Source of the DNA: Streptomyces xantholiticus
Lineage (GTDB): Bacteria > Actinomycetota > Actinomycetes > Streptomycetales > Streptomycetaceae
Direction of reading: 5' to 3'
Length of the DNA: 64,000 bases
NCBI RefSeq assembly: GCF_014651015.1
Contig: NZ_BMWB01000003.1
Span: 182,847-246,846 of the forward strand
Part shown: one piece after another, positions 27,572 to 36,627 of the stretch
Numbering within the stretch: the stretch's first letter is position 1
Layout: every line of letters begins with the position of its first letter
Program-made: the position numbers and the translations under genes
The notes under the pieces: model-generated
What the model saw: the letters and a program-made list of their open reading frames with translations, nothing else
The model's database searches: none
What the model was told of the DNA's origin: nothing

Positions 27572-28771
27572 TCAGCCGCGCAGTACGAGGGCCTGGCCCG
27601 CGACAACCAGCAGCACCTGCTCGCACTCGGCGGCGAAGGCCGAGTTCAGCCGGCCGAGCTCGTCACGGAAGCGCCGCCCGGAGGCCGTGGCGGGCACCAC
27701 TCCGGAGCCCACCTCGTTCGTCACGGCCACGACCGTACGGGACGTCGCCCGTACCGCCGCGAGAAGTTCGCCGACCCGCTCGCGCAGCGCGCGCTCGCCC
27801 TCCGCGGCCCCGCGCTCGTCGTCCCAGGCGCCCGCCTTGTCCATCGCGTCCGTCAACCACAGAGACAGGCAGTCGATCAGGACCGGAGGCCCGTCCTGCG
27901 CCAGCACCGGCACCAGATCGCACGTCTCCGCCGTACGCCACGAACCGGGCCGGCGCTCACGGTGCGCGGCCACCCTGGCCGCCCACTCCGGGTCGTCGTC
28001 CCGGCCGCCCCCCGTCGCGACGTACAGCACGTCGGGGAAGGCGTCCAGCCGCCGCTCGGCCTCCAGCGACTTGCCCGAACGAGCCCCACCCGTCACCAGG
28101 GTCCGCCGGGGCACGTCCGGCACCGCGTGGTACTCGCCGACGATCAGCGTCGTCCCGTCCGGTACCGCGCGGGCTCCCGCGGCCGCCAGGCGCCGGGCCA
28201 GCTCAGGTCCGCCCGGGGCGTCGTGGTCCAGATGCACGGCGATCACGTCCGTCGTCGCGCCGATCGCCCCGGACGCCCGCAGCCGGGCGATCGCGTCAGG
28301 GCGGCCCACGACGTCGGCCACGACCATCTCGTAGGCCGCCAGTCCCTCGGCGAGACCGGCGGGGGCTGCCCCCGGCGGCAGATACAGCAGCCGGTCGCCG
28401 TCCGGGGACGTCACCTCGTACCCCGTGCCCGGGTGGTCCATCGGCAGCGCACGCACCCGGTGCCCGCTGATCAGTGTCAACTCCCGCCCGTCCGGCACCC
28501 GCCCCGCCGTCGGCAGCCCGGCCGGCAGATCCAGGGCCGGCCCGTCATGAGGATGCGTCAGCAGCACCTGCCGTACGCCCACGAGGGAATGCCCCGCGCG
28601 GGCCGCGGCGAGCGCGGCGCCCGGCGTCAGATCGAGAAGCAGCGCGCCGTCCACGAGCAGCGCGGTCGCGGCCCGCGCCTCCGGTCCGCGGGCGGTGGCG
28701 CACACGGCGCAGGGGCAGTCGGGCCGGGGGAGACCGGCTGGGGCGCCGGTGCCGAGCAGAGTCAGTTCCAC
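27572..28771 (-). CDS. cobU: Metallo-beta-lactamase-fold/CobU fusion
   Basis: A 399-residue two-domain protein. The C-terminal half (about residues 222-399) is the bifunctional adenosylcobinamide kinase/guanylyltransferase CobU, with the P-loop TGGARSGKS, DCLSLWLTD and NEVGSGVVP. The N-terminal half (1-215) is a PhnP-like metallo-beta-lactamase fold starting LTLLGTGAPAG with a CPCAVC zinc-ribbon motif. Its metal motif reads THPHDGPALD instead of HxHxDH, so two metal ligands seem lost and hydrolase activity is doubtful. CobU phosphorylates and guanylylates cobinamide for CobS. First gene of a cobU-cobT unit. Confidence 0.9.
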   Translation of the reverse strand: MELTLLGTGAPAGLPRPDCPCAVCATARGPEARAATALLVDGALLLDLTPGAALAAARAGHSLVGVRQVLLTHPHDGPALDLPAGLPTAGRVPDGRELTLISGHRVRALPMDHPGTGYEVTSPDGDRLLYLPPGAAPAGLAEGLAAYEMVVADVVGRPDAIARLRASGAIGATTDVIAVHLDHDAPGGPELARRLAAAGARAVPDGTTLIVGEYHAVPDVPRRTLVTGGARSGKSLEAERRLDAFPDVLYVATGGGRDDDPEWAARVAAHRERRPGSWRTAETCDLVPVLAQDGPPVLIDCLSLWLTDAMDKAGAWDDERGAAEGERALRERVGELLAAVRATSRTVVAVTNEVGSGVVPATASGRRFRDELGRLNSAFAAECEQVLLVVAGQALVLRG

Positions 28772-28866
28772 GCCTCTGATCCTGCCGTCTCTCCCGGGGC
28801 GGTGCGCGCCCGGCTACGCTGCGGGCAGCAACTGATCAGCTTGCCCCAAGGACGTGGGAGGCGCAC

Positions 28867-29070
28867 ATGGCGTGGACGTGGCGGTTCGAGAGGTCCGACG
28901 GTACGGAGGTCCCGCCGGCGGTGGAGCCGGAGGAGTTCACGACGCAGGGCGACGCGGAGTCCTGGATCGGCGAGCACTGGCGCGAACTCCAGGAAGGCGG
29001 CGCGGACCAGGTCGTCCTCTCCGAGGACGGCAGCAAGATCTACGGCCCGATGAGCCTCCACGAGTCCTGA
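28867..29070 (+). CDS. Small conserved protein
   Basis: A 67-residue acidic protein, rich in Trp and Glu (MAWTWRFE, DAESWIGEHWREL, KIYGPMSLHES). Such short proteins are common in Streptomyces; function unknown. GGGAGG lies six bases before the ATG, and third-position GC is high, so the frame is convincing. A TACGCT -10-like box lies about 50 bp upstream. It is divergent from cobU and followed by a hairpin. Confidence 0.85.
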   Translation: MAWTWRFERSDGTEVPPAVEPEEFTTQGDAESWIGEHWRELQEGGADQVVLSEDGSKIYGPMSLHES

Positions 29071-29083
29071 CGCTCGACGCCGG

Positions 29084-29100
29084 GGGGCGCGCTGCGCCCC
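29084..29100. terminator. Hairpin between convergent genes
   Basis: GGGGCGC (29084-29090) and GCGCCCC (29094-29100) around a three-base loop, between the small gene and the protease gene. Confidence 0.55.
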
Positions 29101-29221
29101 TTCGGTCGGGCCGGGTCGGGGTGCGTTGCGCCGGAACGGGCCCCGCCCCAGGGCGTCACGGGCACGGACCGGGCCGCCCCGGACACGCGGCACCCGGCCC
29201 GCCGCCCGCCCCGAGGGCCCG

Positions 29222-30307
29222 TCAGATCTCGCCCAGCGTGACCTCGACCGTCCGTTCCGCCGCGCCGCGTTCCACCGTCACGCGCACCTTCTCGCCGGGG
29301 CTCCGCGACGCCAGCACCTCCGCCAGGGACGTGATCGTCGTGATCTCCGTGTTTCCGACCTTCGTGATGATGTCCCCCGCCCGCATGCCTGCCTGCTCCG
29401 CGGCGCCGCCGCGCGTCACGGAGACCACCGCCACGCCGGACGGGCGGTAGCTGTGGTCGAGCACGGTGCGGCCCGTGATGCCCAGGGCGGCCCGGCCCGA
29501 ACGCCGTACCTCGCCGTACTTGACGATCTGGTCGGCCACCGTGCGCACCATCGAGACGGGGATCGCGAAGCCGATACCCGGCGCCGGACTGCCTTCCAGG
29601 CCGGGATCGGACGCGGCGAGCGTCGGGATGCCGATGATCTCGCTGTTCAGATTGACCAGCGCGCCACCGCTGTTGCCGGGATTGATCGCCGCCGAGGTCT
29701 GCACCATGTTGCCGAGGGTCGCCCCGATTCCGCCGCCCTCGCTGCTCGCGCTGACGGTACGTCCGACGGCGGAGACGATGCCCTGGGTGACGCTGCTGGA
29801 GAGGCCGAGCGGTGAACCCATGGCGAGGACGATCTGGCCGACCGCCACCGCGGAGGAATCGCCGAAGCGCGCGGCGCGCAGGCCCGGAGGGATCGAGTCG
29901 AGCTTGATGACGGCGAGGTCCTGCTCGGGGAAGGAGGACACCAGCGTCGCGGTCAGCGGCTGCTCGCCGGTGGCGACGGTGACCCTGAAACGTCTCCCGT
30001 CCCCGACCACGTGCGCGTTGGTGACGAGGTGTCCCTTGTCGTCGTAGACGATGCCGGAGCCCAGACTCCGGCCGGCCTCGATCTGGACGACCGAGGGCAG
30101 CACGTTCGCGATGACCTCCCGGTAGTCGTCCTCGAGTTCGCTCGCGGCGACCGGGGCGGCGGCGCGGGCCCCGGCCCGGGTGGAAGGCGCGGACACCGGG
30201 CCGGCCCCCGGTGTGCAGCCGCCCGCCACGGCGATCGCGCACAGCCCGGCGCTCGCGGACAGCAGCAGCCGTAGGGCCCGTCGGCCGGTGCGGGGGGATA
30301 CGTACAT
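29222..30307 (-). CDS. HtrA/DegP-like trypsin-fold serine protease with PDZ domain
   Basis: A 361-residue exported protease. The N-terminus is a signal peptide ending in a lipobox-like AGGC (Cys31), so it may be a lipoprotein. The chymotrypsin fold shows the triad His (TNAHVV, about residue 98), Asp (QDLAVIKL) and Ser (NPGNSGGAL). A PDZ domain covers about residues 270-355 (ALGIT to GEKVRVTVERG). The family performs envelope protein quality control. It lies 51 bp downstream of the ABC exporter on the same strand and might be cotranscribed. Confidence 0.93.
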   Translation of the reverse strand: MYVSPRTGRRALRLLLSASAGLCAIAVAGGCTPGAGPVSAPSTRAGARAAAPVAASELEDDYREVIANVLPSVVQIEAGRSLGSGIVYDDKGHLVTNAHVVGDGRRFRVTVATGEQPLTATLVSSFPEQDLAVIKLDSIPPGLRAARFGDSSAVAVGQIVLAMGSPLGLSSSVTQGIVSAVGRTVSASSEGGGIGATLGNMVQTSAAINPGNSGGALVNLNSEIIGIPTLAASDPGLEGSPAPGIGFAIPVSMVRTVADQIVKYGEVRRSGRAALGITGRTVLDHSYRPSGVAVVSVTRGGAAEQAGMRAGDIITKVGNTEITTITSLAEVLASRSPGEKVRVTVERGAAERTVEVTLGEI

Positions 30308-30358
30308 GCCCGGAGTATCCCTTTTGGTGGCGGGCCGGTGCCTGCGGTGCGCCTCCGA

Positions 30359-32146
30359 TCAGGGGGCGTCGGACGAGGCCCGTGGAGCCGACGCCAGGAA
30401 CTGGGTCGCCGCCAGTTCCCCGTACAGCGGATCGGTGGCCATCAGCTCGTGGTGCGAGCCCGCCGCACGGACCTTTCCGGCGTCCATGACCACGATCCGG
30501 TCCGCCAGGGTGACCGTCGACAGCCTGTGCGCGACCACGAGGACCGTCACTTCGCGCGACACCTCCGCGACCACGTCCCGCAGCGCCATCTCGTTGACCG
30601 CGTCGAGCTGCGAGGTCGCCTCGTCGAGCAGCAGCAGACGCGGTCTGCGCAGCAGCGCACGCGCGATGGCCACCCTCTGGCGTTCACCGCCGGACAGCTT
30701 CGAGCCGCGATGCCCGACCACCGTTTCGAGCCCGTCCGGCAGCCGTTCGACGAGGGCGTCCAGCCTGGCCCGTACGAGCACCTGCGTGATCTGCTCGTCG
30801 TCCGCGTCCGGCGCCCCGAAGACCAGGTTCTCGCGCAGGGTTCCGGCCAGTACGGGGGCGTCCTGCTCGACGTAGCCGATGGAGGCGCGCAGATCGGCGA
30901 GCGGCCAGTCGCGTACGTCCTTGCCGTCGACGAGGACCCGGCCGCCGGTCGCCTCGTAGAAGCGCTCGATCAGGCCGAACACCGTGGTCTTGCCCGCACC
31001 GGACGGTCCGACGAAGGCGGTCGTCCCCGCGCCGGGCACCGTGAAGGAGACGCCTTGGTGGACGGGGGGAAGATCGTCCCGATAACGGAAGGTGACGTCC
31101 TCGAAGGCCACGGCCGCCGGCCCGCTGCCGGTCCCCGACGGCGCGGTCAGGGTCTCCGCCTCCAGCCGCTCCGCCTCCTGGATCCGCGCGATCGCCGCAG
31201 AGCCGACCTGGTACTGGGTGGCCGCTTCCATCAGCTCGGAGATCGGCTCGATCAGATAGAAGAGGAACAGCAGGAACGCCACCAGCGTCGAGACCTGGAT
31301 CGTGCCCGACGCGACCCGTGCCCCGCCGATCCCCAGTACGGCCAGGAACGACACCTGCACGGCCAGGCCGACGGACGACCAGGCGACCGCCTCCCACTTC
31401 GCGGACCGCAGGCCGTGCCGCCACGCCCGGCGAGCGGCGTCCTCGACGACCGCCGTCTCCCGGTCCTCCGCACCCGACGCCTTGACCGTACGGAACGCCC
31501 CGAACGCCCTCTCCAGTACGGTCGATATCTCGCCGACCGCCTCCTGGGAACGCTTCGTGGCCTCTGCGATCCGTGGCATCACCAGCGCGGTGGCTCCGAC
31601 GACCAGCACGATCACGCCCAGCGTGACACCGAGCAGCACCGGGTCCATCACGCCCATCAGCGCGATCGTGGCGAGCAAGGACAACCCGCCTGTGCCGGCG
31701 GAGACGACCGACTGGGTCGTGACCGTGCGCAGCAGGGTCGTGTCCGACGTGACCCGCGACATCAGGTCGCCCGGCTGTGTCCGCTCCATCTCCGGCAGCC
31801 GCAGCCGCAGCAGCCGTGTGATCAACGTGCGCCGGGCCGTCAGGACCACCGACTCCGCGGTACGCGCCAGGATGTACGCACCCACCGACTCGACGGCCGT
31901 CCCGAGCACCACCAGCGCCGTGAGCAGCACAAGGATCCCGGTGATCGACCCGTCGCCGCCGAGCCGGTCGACCAGTGCCTTGGTCGCCAGGGGCTGCGCC
32001 AACGCGCTCGCCGCGCCGACGAGGGTGAACGCGGCGCCGAGCGCGACGGCCGAGCGGTGCGGTCGGAAGTGCCGGTACAGAGCCCGCCAGGTCTCACCGG
32101 TCGACAGTCGTGCGGCGGGCGTCCCGGCCCTTTCGTCAGTGATCAT
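30359..32146 (-). CDS. ABC exporter, fused permease and ATPase
   Basis: A 595-residue half-transporter. Six membrane helices fall in about residues 30-315. The nucleotide-binding domain follows, with Walker [10 protein letters not shown], signature LSGGERQR, Walker [14 protein letters not shown] and the switch His in VVAHRLST. It is a type IV exporter that works as a homodimer or with a partner; no partner gene is adjacent. Substrate unknown, either lipid or drug. The upstream methyltransferase is separated by a terminator hairpin; the protease gene follows within 51 bp. Confidence 0.94.
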   Translation of the reverse strand: MITDERAGTPAARLSTGETWRALYRHFRPHRSAVALGAAFTLVGAASALAQPLATKALVDRLGGDGSITGILVLLTALVVLGTAVESVGAYILARTAESVVLTARRTLITRLLRLRLPEMERTQPGDLMSRVTSDTTLLRTVTTQSVVSAGTGGLSLLATIALMGVMDPVLLGVTLGVIVLVVGATALVMPRIAEATKRSQEAVGEISTVLERAFGAFRTVKASGAEDRETAVVEDAARRAWRHGLRSAKWEAVAWSSVGLAVQVSFLAVLGIGGARVASGTIQVSTLVAFLLFLFYLIEPISELMEAATQYQVGSAAIARIQEAERLEAETLTAPSGTGSGPAAVAFEDVTFRYRDDLPPVHQGVSFTVPGAGTTAFVGPSGAGKTTVFGLIERFYEATGGRVLVDGKDVRDWPLADLRASIGYVEQDAPVLAGTLRENLVFGAPDADDEQITQVLVRARLDALVERLPDGLETVVGHRGSKLSGGERQRVAIARALLRRPRLLLLDEATSQLDAVNEMALRDVVAEVSREVTVLVVAHRLSTVTLADRIVVMDAGKVRAAGSHHELMATDPLYGELAATQFLASAPRASSDAP

Positions 32147-32164
32147 GCCCCGAAGGACGCCGAA

Positions 32165-32190
32165 CGCCCCCGGTCGCCTGACCGGGGGCG
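32165..32190 (-). terminator. Methyltransferase gene terminator
   Basis: CGCCCCCGGTC (32165-32175) pairs perfectly with 32180-32190 over a four-base loop, about 40 bp beyond the methyltransferase stop. Confidence 0.7.
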
Positions 32191-32230
32191 TCGCACTGCG
32201 GGCACTGTGGCGCGATCCCGCCGTCCGGGG

Positions 32231-33043
32231 TCAGATCCGACGCACTCCGCACAGATGCAGCAGCGCGGCCACCCCGCGGTACGGGTCCGTGCGGCCGGCG
32301 CGTTCCTCCAGCGCCAGCACCTGCTGCAGCTCGTGGGCGGCGGGGAGTTCGACTTCGTTGCCGACGTTGTCCGTGAAGATCCGCACTCCGTACCAGGCGT
32401 GCAGCGGCGCCGCGATCCCCGCGAGCGTCGCCGTCAGCGCCCCGAGCCGGTCGGCCCGCACCCGCAGTCCGAGCCGGTTGGTGTAGGTGGTCGTGTCGAA
32501 GGCGTCCAGCGCCGACTGCCAGTCCCCGGCCGCCGCGGGCCGCATGGCCAAGGCGTCCCCGTTGCGTACGAGCAGCGACAGCAGCCCGCCGGGCGCCAGC
32601 ATCCTGGCCAGGCCGGCGAGCATCGCGTCCGGCTCCTCGACGTACATGAGCACGCCGTGGCAGAGCACCACGTCGAAGCTGCCCGGCAGGAAGTGCACAC
32701 CGGTGTCCCGGCCGTCGCCCTCCACCAGCCGGACCCGCTCGCGGATTCCGGCCGGCTCGCCCGCCAGCGCCTCACGGGCGGCCTTGAGCATCACGGCGTC
32801 GGACTCCAGGCCGGTGACCGTGTGCCCGGCGCGCGCCAGCCGCAGGGCCTGCGTGCCCTGGCCCATGCCGACGTCGAGGACCCGTAGGCGCTGGCCGACG
32901 GGATACCGGGCACTGATCTGCTCCTCGAGCTGACGGGCCACGAGTTCCTGGCGGACGGTGTTGCGCAGTCCGCCCGCACCGGCGAGCCAGTTCGCAGAGG
33001 CCTCCGGCGTGAAGCCGCCAGGCCGCGAAGAATTGGCGCTCAG
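32231..33043 (-). CDS. Class I SAM-dependent methyltransferase, probable CTG start
   Basis: The methyltransferase fold is clear: LRVLDVGMGQGTQALRLA (motif I), VTGLESD, VEGDGRDTG and DVVLCHGVLMYVEEP. An N-terminal segment reading SANSSRPGGFTPEASANWL and continuous with the fold extends upstream of the first conventional start (GTG 32941). The only start in that segment is CTG at 33043, which overlaps the TGA of the upstream DUF3043 gene as CTGA and has GGAGAG five bases upstream. That gives 270 residues. If CTG is not used, the protein is 236 residues. The CmoA/UbiE-like fold does not identify a substrate. Confidence 0.8.
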   Translation of the reverse strand: MSANSSRPGGFTPEASANWLAGAGGLRNTVRQELVARQLEEQISARYPVGQRLRVLDVGMGQGTQALRLARAGHTVTGLESDAVMLKAAREALAGEPAGIRERVRLVEGDGRDTGVHFLPGSFDVVLCHGVLMYVEEPDAMLAGLARMLAPGGLLSLLVRNGDALAMRPAAAGDWQSALDAFDTTTYTNRLGLRVRADRLGALTATLAGIAAPLHAWYGVRIFTDNVGNEVELPAAHELQQVLALEERAGRTDPYRGVAALLHLCGVRRI

Positions 33044-33639
33044 GGCCGCTCTCCGCGCTTGACCTGCGGCTTCGGCAGCCGAAGCCGACGCATCTGAAGC
33101 GTACGCATCAGGCCGTAGGCCACGGCGCCGCGCTTCGGCTCGTCCGGGAAGCGCTCGCGCAGCTGCTTCTTCAGGCGGATCGTCAGGCCGATCGAGTCGA
33201 CGACGATCAGCACGATCACGCCGAGCCAGAGCAGCAGCGCCACGTTCTGCAACTGGGCGACCCGGATCATGCTCAGCACCAGGATCACCACCGCGAGCGG
33301 CAGGAAGAACTCGGCGATGCAGAAGCGGGAGTCAACGAAGTCACGGACGAAACGCCGCACCGGTCCCTTGTCGCGGGCCGGCAGATAACGCTCGTCGCCG
33401 CTGGCGAGGGCCTCACGCTGCTTGGCCAGGTCCGCACGGCGCGCCTCGCGCTGGCGCTTCGTCGCCTCCTTGCGGTCCAGCGGAGCGCCGCTGCTCGCAC
33501 GGCGGCGCTGGCCCTGGGCCTCACTGCGCTTCGGCGTCGGGCGGCCCTTGGGGGCCTCGGGGTCGCGGGGCTGCTTGGAGAGGTCCGCCGTCACCTTCGC
33601 GGTGGGGGCCTTCTCTTCCTTGGAACGGCTACGGAACAC
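33040..33639 (-). CDS. DUF3043 family membrane protein
   Basis: A 199-residue actinobacterial DUF3043 protein. A charged N-terminal half (KVTADLSKQPRDPEAPKGRP, then many Lys/Arg) is followed by two membrane helices (about residues 112-130 and 135-155) and a basic C-terminus. Function unknown. The GTG at 33639 is chosen because it gives the family N-terminus (FRSRSKEEKAPT). There is no Shine-Dalgarno sequence; TACCCT just upstream may be the -10 box of a leaderless promoter. The stop overlaps the next gene's start by four bases, implying translational coupling. Divergent from pspA. Confidence 0.88.
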   Translation of the reverse strand: MFRSRSKEEKAPTAKVTADLSKQPRDPEAPKGRPTPKRSEAQGQRRRASSGAPLDRKEATKRQREARRADLAKQREALASGDERYLPARDKGPVRRFVRDFVDSRFCIAEFFLPLAVVILVLSMIRVAQLQNVALLLWLGVIVLIVVDSIGLTIRLKKQLRERFPDEPKRGAVAYGLMRTLQMRRLRLPKPQVKRGERP

Positions 33640-33912
33640 AAAGCCCAAGGGTACGGGTTGCCGGGCATGGACCCCACCCCGGTGGGGAACGATCCCGCAA
33701 CGGCGTGCGTCCGTACCGGACAGAACGGGACGGCACGCACGGCTCCCCTGACAGGCACCTACTCCTTGCGCCGGATCGGAGCCGTCCGCAGTCGTCCTTG
33801 GGGATGAGCGCATCCGCGCCCGAACAGTGCGGTAATGGATGCAGGGCCCGTACGCTGGGTTCTAGTTGGAGTGCTGAAGCCGTAGTCCGTCAGAAGGGGG
33901 CGCGCGAAGCCC

Positions 33913-34710
33913 ATGAGCGGTGTGATGAAGCGTATGGGGATGATCTTCCGCGCGAAGGCGAACAAGGCCCTCGACCGGGCCGAGGATCCGCGCGAGACCC
34001 TCGATTACTCCTACCAGAAGCAGCTGGAGCTGCTGCAGAAGGTCCGCCGCGGAGTCGCCGACGTGGCGACTTCCCGCAAGCGCCTCGAACTGCAGCTGAA
34101 CCAGCTCCAGGGACAGTCCTCCAAGCTCGAGGACCAGGGCCGCAAGGCCCTGGCGCTCGGCCGCGAGGACCTGGCTCGCGAGGCACTCTCCCGCCGTGCC
34201 GCGCTGGAGCAGCAGGTCACCGACCTCGAGACGCAGCACCAGACCCTCCAGGGCGAGGAGGAGAAGCTGACGCTCGCCGCGCAGCGGCTGCAGGCCAAGG
34301 TCGACGCCTTCCGTACGAAGAAGGAGACCATCAAGGCCACGTACACCGCGGCGCAGGCGCAGACCAGGATCGCGGAGTCGTTCTCCGGCATCTCGGAGGA
34401 GATGAGCGACGTCGGCGTCGCGATCCAGCGCGCGGAGGACAAGACGGCGCAGCTCCAGGCCCGGGCCGGAGCGATCGACGAACTGCTCGCCTCCGGCGCG
34501 CTCGACGACCAGTCGGGCCTGGCGAAGGACGACATCCAGGCGGAGCTGGACCGGCTCTCGGGCGGTACGGACGTCGAGCTGGAGCTCCAGCGCATGAAGG
34601 CGGAGCTGGCCGGCGGCCCGGCGTCGCAGCAGGCGATCGAGGGCGGCACCGGAGGTTCGACGGACGCCGCGCAGCAGCAGAGCAGCCCCCACAAGTTCGA
34701 CAAGCAGTGA
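33913..34710 (+). CDS. pspA: PspA/IM30 (ESCRT-III-like) membrane stress protein
   Basis: A 265-residue, almost fully helical coiled-coil protein with the PspA/IM30 pattern: an N-terminal amphipathic helix (MKRMGMIFRAKANKALDRAE), then EDPRETLDYSYQKQLELLQK and long heptad segments to about residue 215. A Gly/Ser/Gln-rich tail replaces the usual compact end. PspA polymers protect and remodel the cytoplasmic membrane under stress. AAGGGGG lies upstream of the ATG. It is followed 32 bp later by pspAA, its usual actinobacterial partner. Confidence 0.95.
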   Translation: MSGVMKRMGMIFRAKANKALDRAEDPRETLDYSYQKQLELLQKVRRGVADVATSRKRLELQLNQLQGQSSKLEDQGRKALALGREDLAREALSRRAALEQQVTDLETQHQTLQGEEEKLTLAAQRLQAKVDAFRTKKETIKATYTAAQAQTRIAESFSGISEEMSDVGVAIQRAEDKTAQLQARAGAIDELLASGALDDQSGLAKDDIQAELDRLSGGTDVELELQRMKAELAGGPASQQAIEGGTGGSTDAAQQQSSPHKFDKQ

Positions 34711-34742
34711 CGGACAGTACGGACGGACAGTAAGGACTCGTC

Positions 34743-35027
34743 ATGATCGTACGGATCATGGGGGAGGGCCAGCTGGAGGTGGCCGAGAGCCACCTCCCCG
34801 AGCTGAACAAGCTCGACGACGAACTGCTCGCGGAGATGGAGAGCGGCGACGGGACCGGCTTCCGCCGGACCCTGCACGCGCTGCTGGAGAAGGTCCGCGA
34901 TCTGGGGGAGCCGCTGCCGGACGATTCCCTGGAACCGTCGGAACTGATCCTGCCGGCGGCGGAGGCGACCCTGGAGGAGGTCCGGGAGCTCCTCGGAGAG
35001 AACGGCTTGATTCCGACCCCGGACTGA
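34743..35027 (+). CDS. PspA-associated protein PspAA
   Basis: A 94-residue acidic protein of the PspAA-domain type: MIVRIMGEGQLEV at the start, then LPELNKLDDELLAEMESGD and an acidic helical remainder. It is predicted to bind or modulate PspA and is commonly encoded directly after it, as here. A stem-loop followed by AATTTT ends the unit. Confidence 0.88.
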   Translation: MIVRIMGEGQLEVAESHLPELNKLDDELLAEMESGDGTGFRRTLHALLEKVRDLGEPLPDDSLEPSELILPAAEATLEEVRELLGENGLIPTPD

Positions 35028-35394
35028 CCCACCTCCCGCCGGGGGCGGCAATTTTCCCACCCGCCCCCTTCCGCTGTACCGAATTGCGGCTCCGCCGTGT
35101 GGCGGGACATCCCCGGACCTCGCTCCGCGCATGCAGCCCCGCCGGCGTCCGAGGCGCGGGCGTCCGGGGGCAGAGCCCCCGAAACACCGCGCGCAGCGCG
35201 GTGAACGGAGCCTGGGTCCCACGCCGCCAGGCGTAGGGAGAGGAGCCCGGTTTCGGGGAGGGGCGGAACGACACGGTGCCGCCCGCCGGCGCGGCGGACC
35301 GCGCCCCCGCCCGCCGTACGTGTCCCGGCCGCCAATCGCGGCCACGCCCCTGCCGCGGCCACGTCCTCCGACGCCACGCGTAACGTTGCCCGAC
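35028..35394. other. Gene-free interval before the two-component system
   Basis: 367 bp with no supported gene. It holds the pspAA terminator, a GGGGGC-AGA-GCCCCC hairpin (35166-35180) and, immediately before the kinase start, TAACGT (35381-35386), a possible -10 box for a leaderless kinase transcript. Confidence 0.6.
35036..35055 (+). terminator. Terminator of the pspA-pspAA unit
   Basis: CCGCC (35036-35040) pairs with GGCGG (35044-35048) and is followed by CAATTTT, one of the few stems here with a downstream T run. Confidence 0.6.
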
Positions 35395-36627
35395 GTGACC
35401 CCACTCGCCGCCCGGTACGACCGCACCCGCCGCTGGCTGGGCGCGCACCCGCTGGCCTTCGACGGTGCCCTGGCGTTCGCCGCGCTGGTCTGCATGGTCG
35501 CCGGATCGTTCGCCGACCCGCACGGCCCGCACGGGCCCACCTTCGGCACCCGCATCCCCGATCCGCGCAGCGTGGCCCTGATACTGGTGGCCGCGGCCGC
35601 GCTGGTCTTCCGGCGGCGGGAGCCGATGGGGGTGCTGCTGGTCACCGGCGCGGTGTCCGTCGTCGAGCTGGTCGCCGGCGACCCGGCGGCCCCCGTCGCG
35701 ATGAGCGCCGTGATCGCCCTCTACACCGTTGCCGCGCGCACCGACCGGCCCACCACCTGGCGGGTGGGCCTGCTGACCATGGCGGTGCTGACCGGCTCGG
35801 CCATGTTCTTCGGCTCGAGCCCCTGGTACACGCAGGAGAACCTGGGCATCTTCGCCTGGACCGGCATGGCGGCCGCCGCCGGTGACGCCGTCCGCAGCCG
35901 CCGCGCCTTCGTCGACGCCATACGGGAGCGGGCGGAGCGGGCCGAGCGGACCCGCGAGGAGGAGGCCGGGCGCCGGGTGGCGGAGGAGCGGCTGCGGATC
36001 GCCCGCGATCTGCACGATGTGGTCGCCCACCACATCGCGCTGGTCAATGTGCAGGCCGGCGTCGCCGCACATGTGATGGACAAGCGTCCGGACCAGGCCA
36101 AGGAGGCGCTCGCGCACGTACGGGAGGCGAGCCGTTCCGCGCTGAACGAGCTGCGCGCCACCGTCGGGCTGCTGCGTCAGTCGGGGGACCCGGAGGCGCC
36201 CACCGAACCGGCGCCCGGTCTGGCGGTCCTCGACGAACTGGTCACCACGTTCCGCCAGGCCGGCCTGCCCGTCGAGGTCGCCCGCGCCGACGGCGGCGAA
36301 GTGCCGCCCGCCGCCGTCGACCTCGCCGCGTACCGGATCATCCAGGAGGCGCTGACCAATGTGCAGAAGCACGCGGGGCCGGACGCCAAGGCGGAGGTGA
36401 GCGTCGTACGGGTCGGCTCCCGGCTGGAGGTGACCGTCATCGACAACGGCCTGGAAGAGGCCAAGAGCCCCGACGACAACGGCGGGCACGGCCTGCTCGG
36501 CATGCGCGAACGCGTCACCGCCCTCGGCGGCACCCTCACGGCGGGCCCCCGCTACGGAGGCGGGTTCCGGGTGCAGGCGATACTGCCGCTGCAGGTTCGG
36601 TCGAACCCGGCGGGGGAGGACGGATGA
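35395..36627 (+). CDS. Sensor histidine kinase, NarL/DesK-type (HisKA_3)
   Basis: A 410-residue kinase with four to five membrane helices (about residues 20-150), a short coiled coil, the HisKA_3 phosphoacceptor box IARDLHDVVAHHI with the expected His, and a C-terminal HATPase with DNGLEEA and GHGLLGMRERV. Signal unknown. The GTG at 35395 gives the usual N-terminus. No ribosome-binding site is seen, but TAACGT just upstream suits a leaderless mRNA. The stop overlaps the response regulator's ATG (ATGA), so the two are translationally coupled. Confidence 0.92.
   Translation: MTPLAARYDRTRRWLGAHPLAFDGALAFAALVCMVAGSFADPHGPHGPTFGTRIPDPRSVALILVAAAALVFRRREPMGVLLVTGAVSVVELVAGDPAAPVAMSAVIALYTVAARTDRPTTWRVGLLTMAVLTGSAMFFGSSPWYTQENLGIFAWTGMAAAAGDAVRSRRAFVDAIRERAERAERTREEEAGRRVAEERLRIARDLHDVVAHHIALVNVQAGVAAHVMDKRPDQAKEALAHVREASRSALNELRATVGLLRQSGDPEAPTEPAPGLAVLDELVTTFRQAGLPVEVARADGGEVPPAAVDLAAYRIIQEALTNVQKHAGPDAKAEVSVVRVGSRLEVTVIDNGLEEAKSPDDNGGHGLLGMRERVTALGGTLTAGPRYGGGFRVQAILPLQVRSNPAGEDG

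Noticed and set aside
28772..28866. Cobalamin riboswitch upstream of cobU-cobT
   Set aside because: The gap is only 95 bp and lacks a B12-box-like sequence; none was seen upstream of cobS either.
25031..29053. A 1340-codon plus-strand open frame across the cob genes
   Set aside because: It overlaps cobT and cobU, both with clear catalytic motifs on the minus strand, and has Arg/Pro/Ser-rich non-globular composition.
30338..32887. Long plus-strand frame across the ABC exporter and methyltransferase
   Set aside because: Shadow frame; the minus-strand genes carry Walker, signature and SAM-binding motifs.
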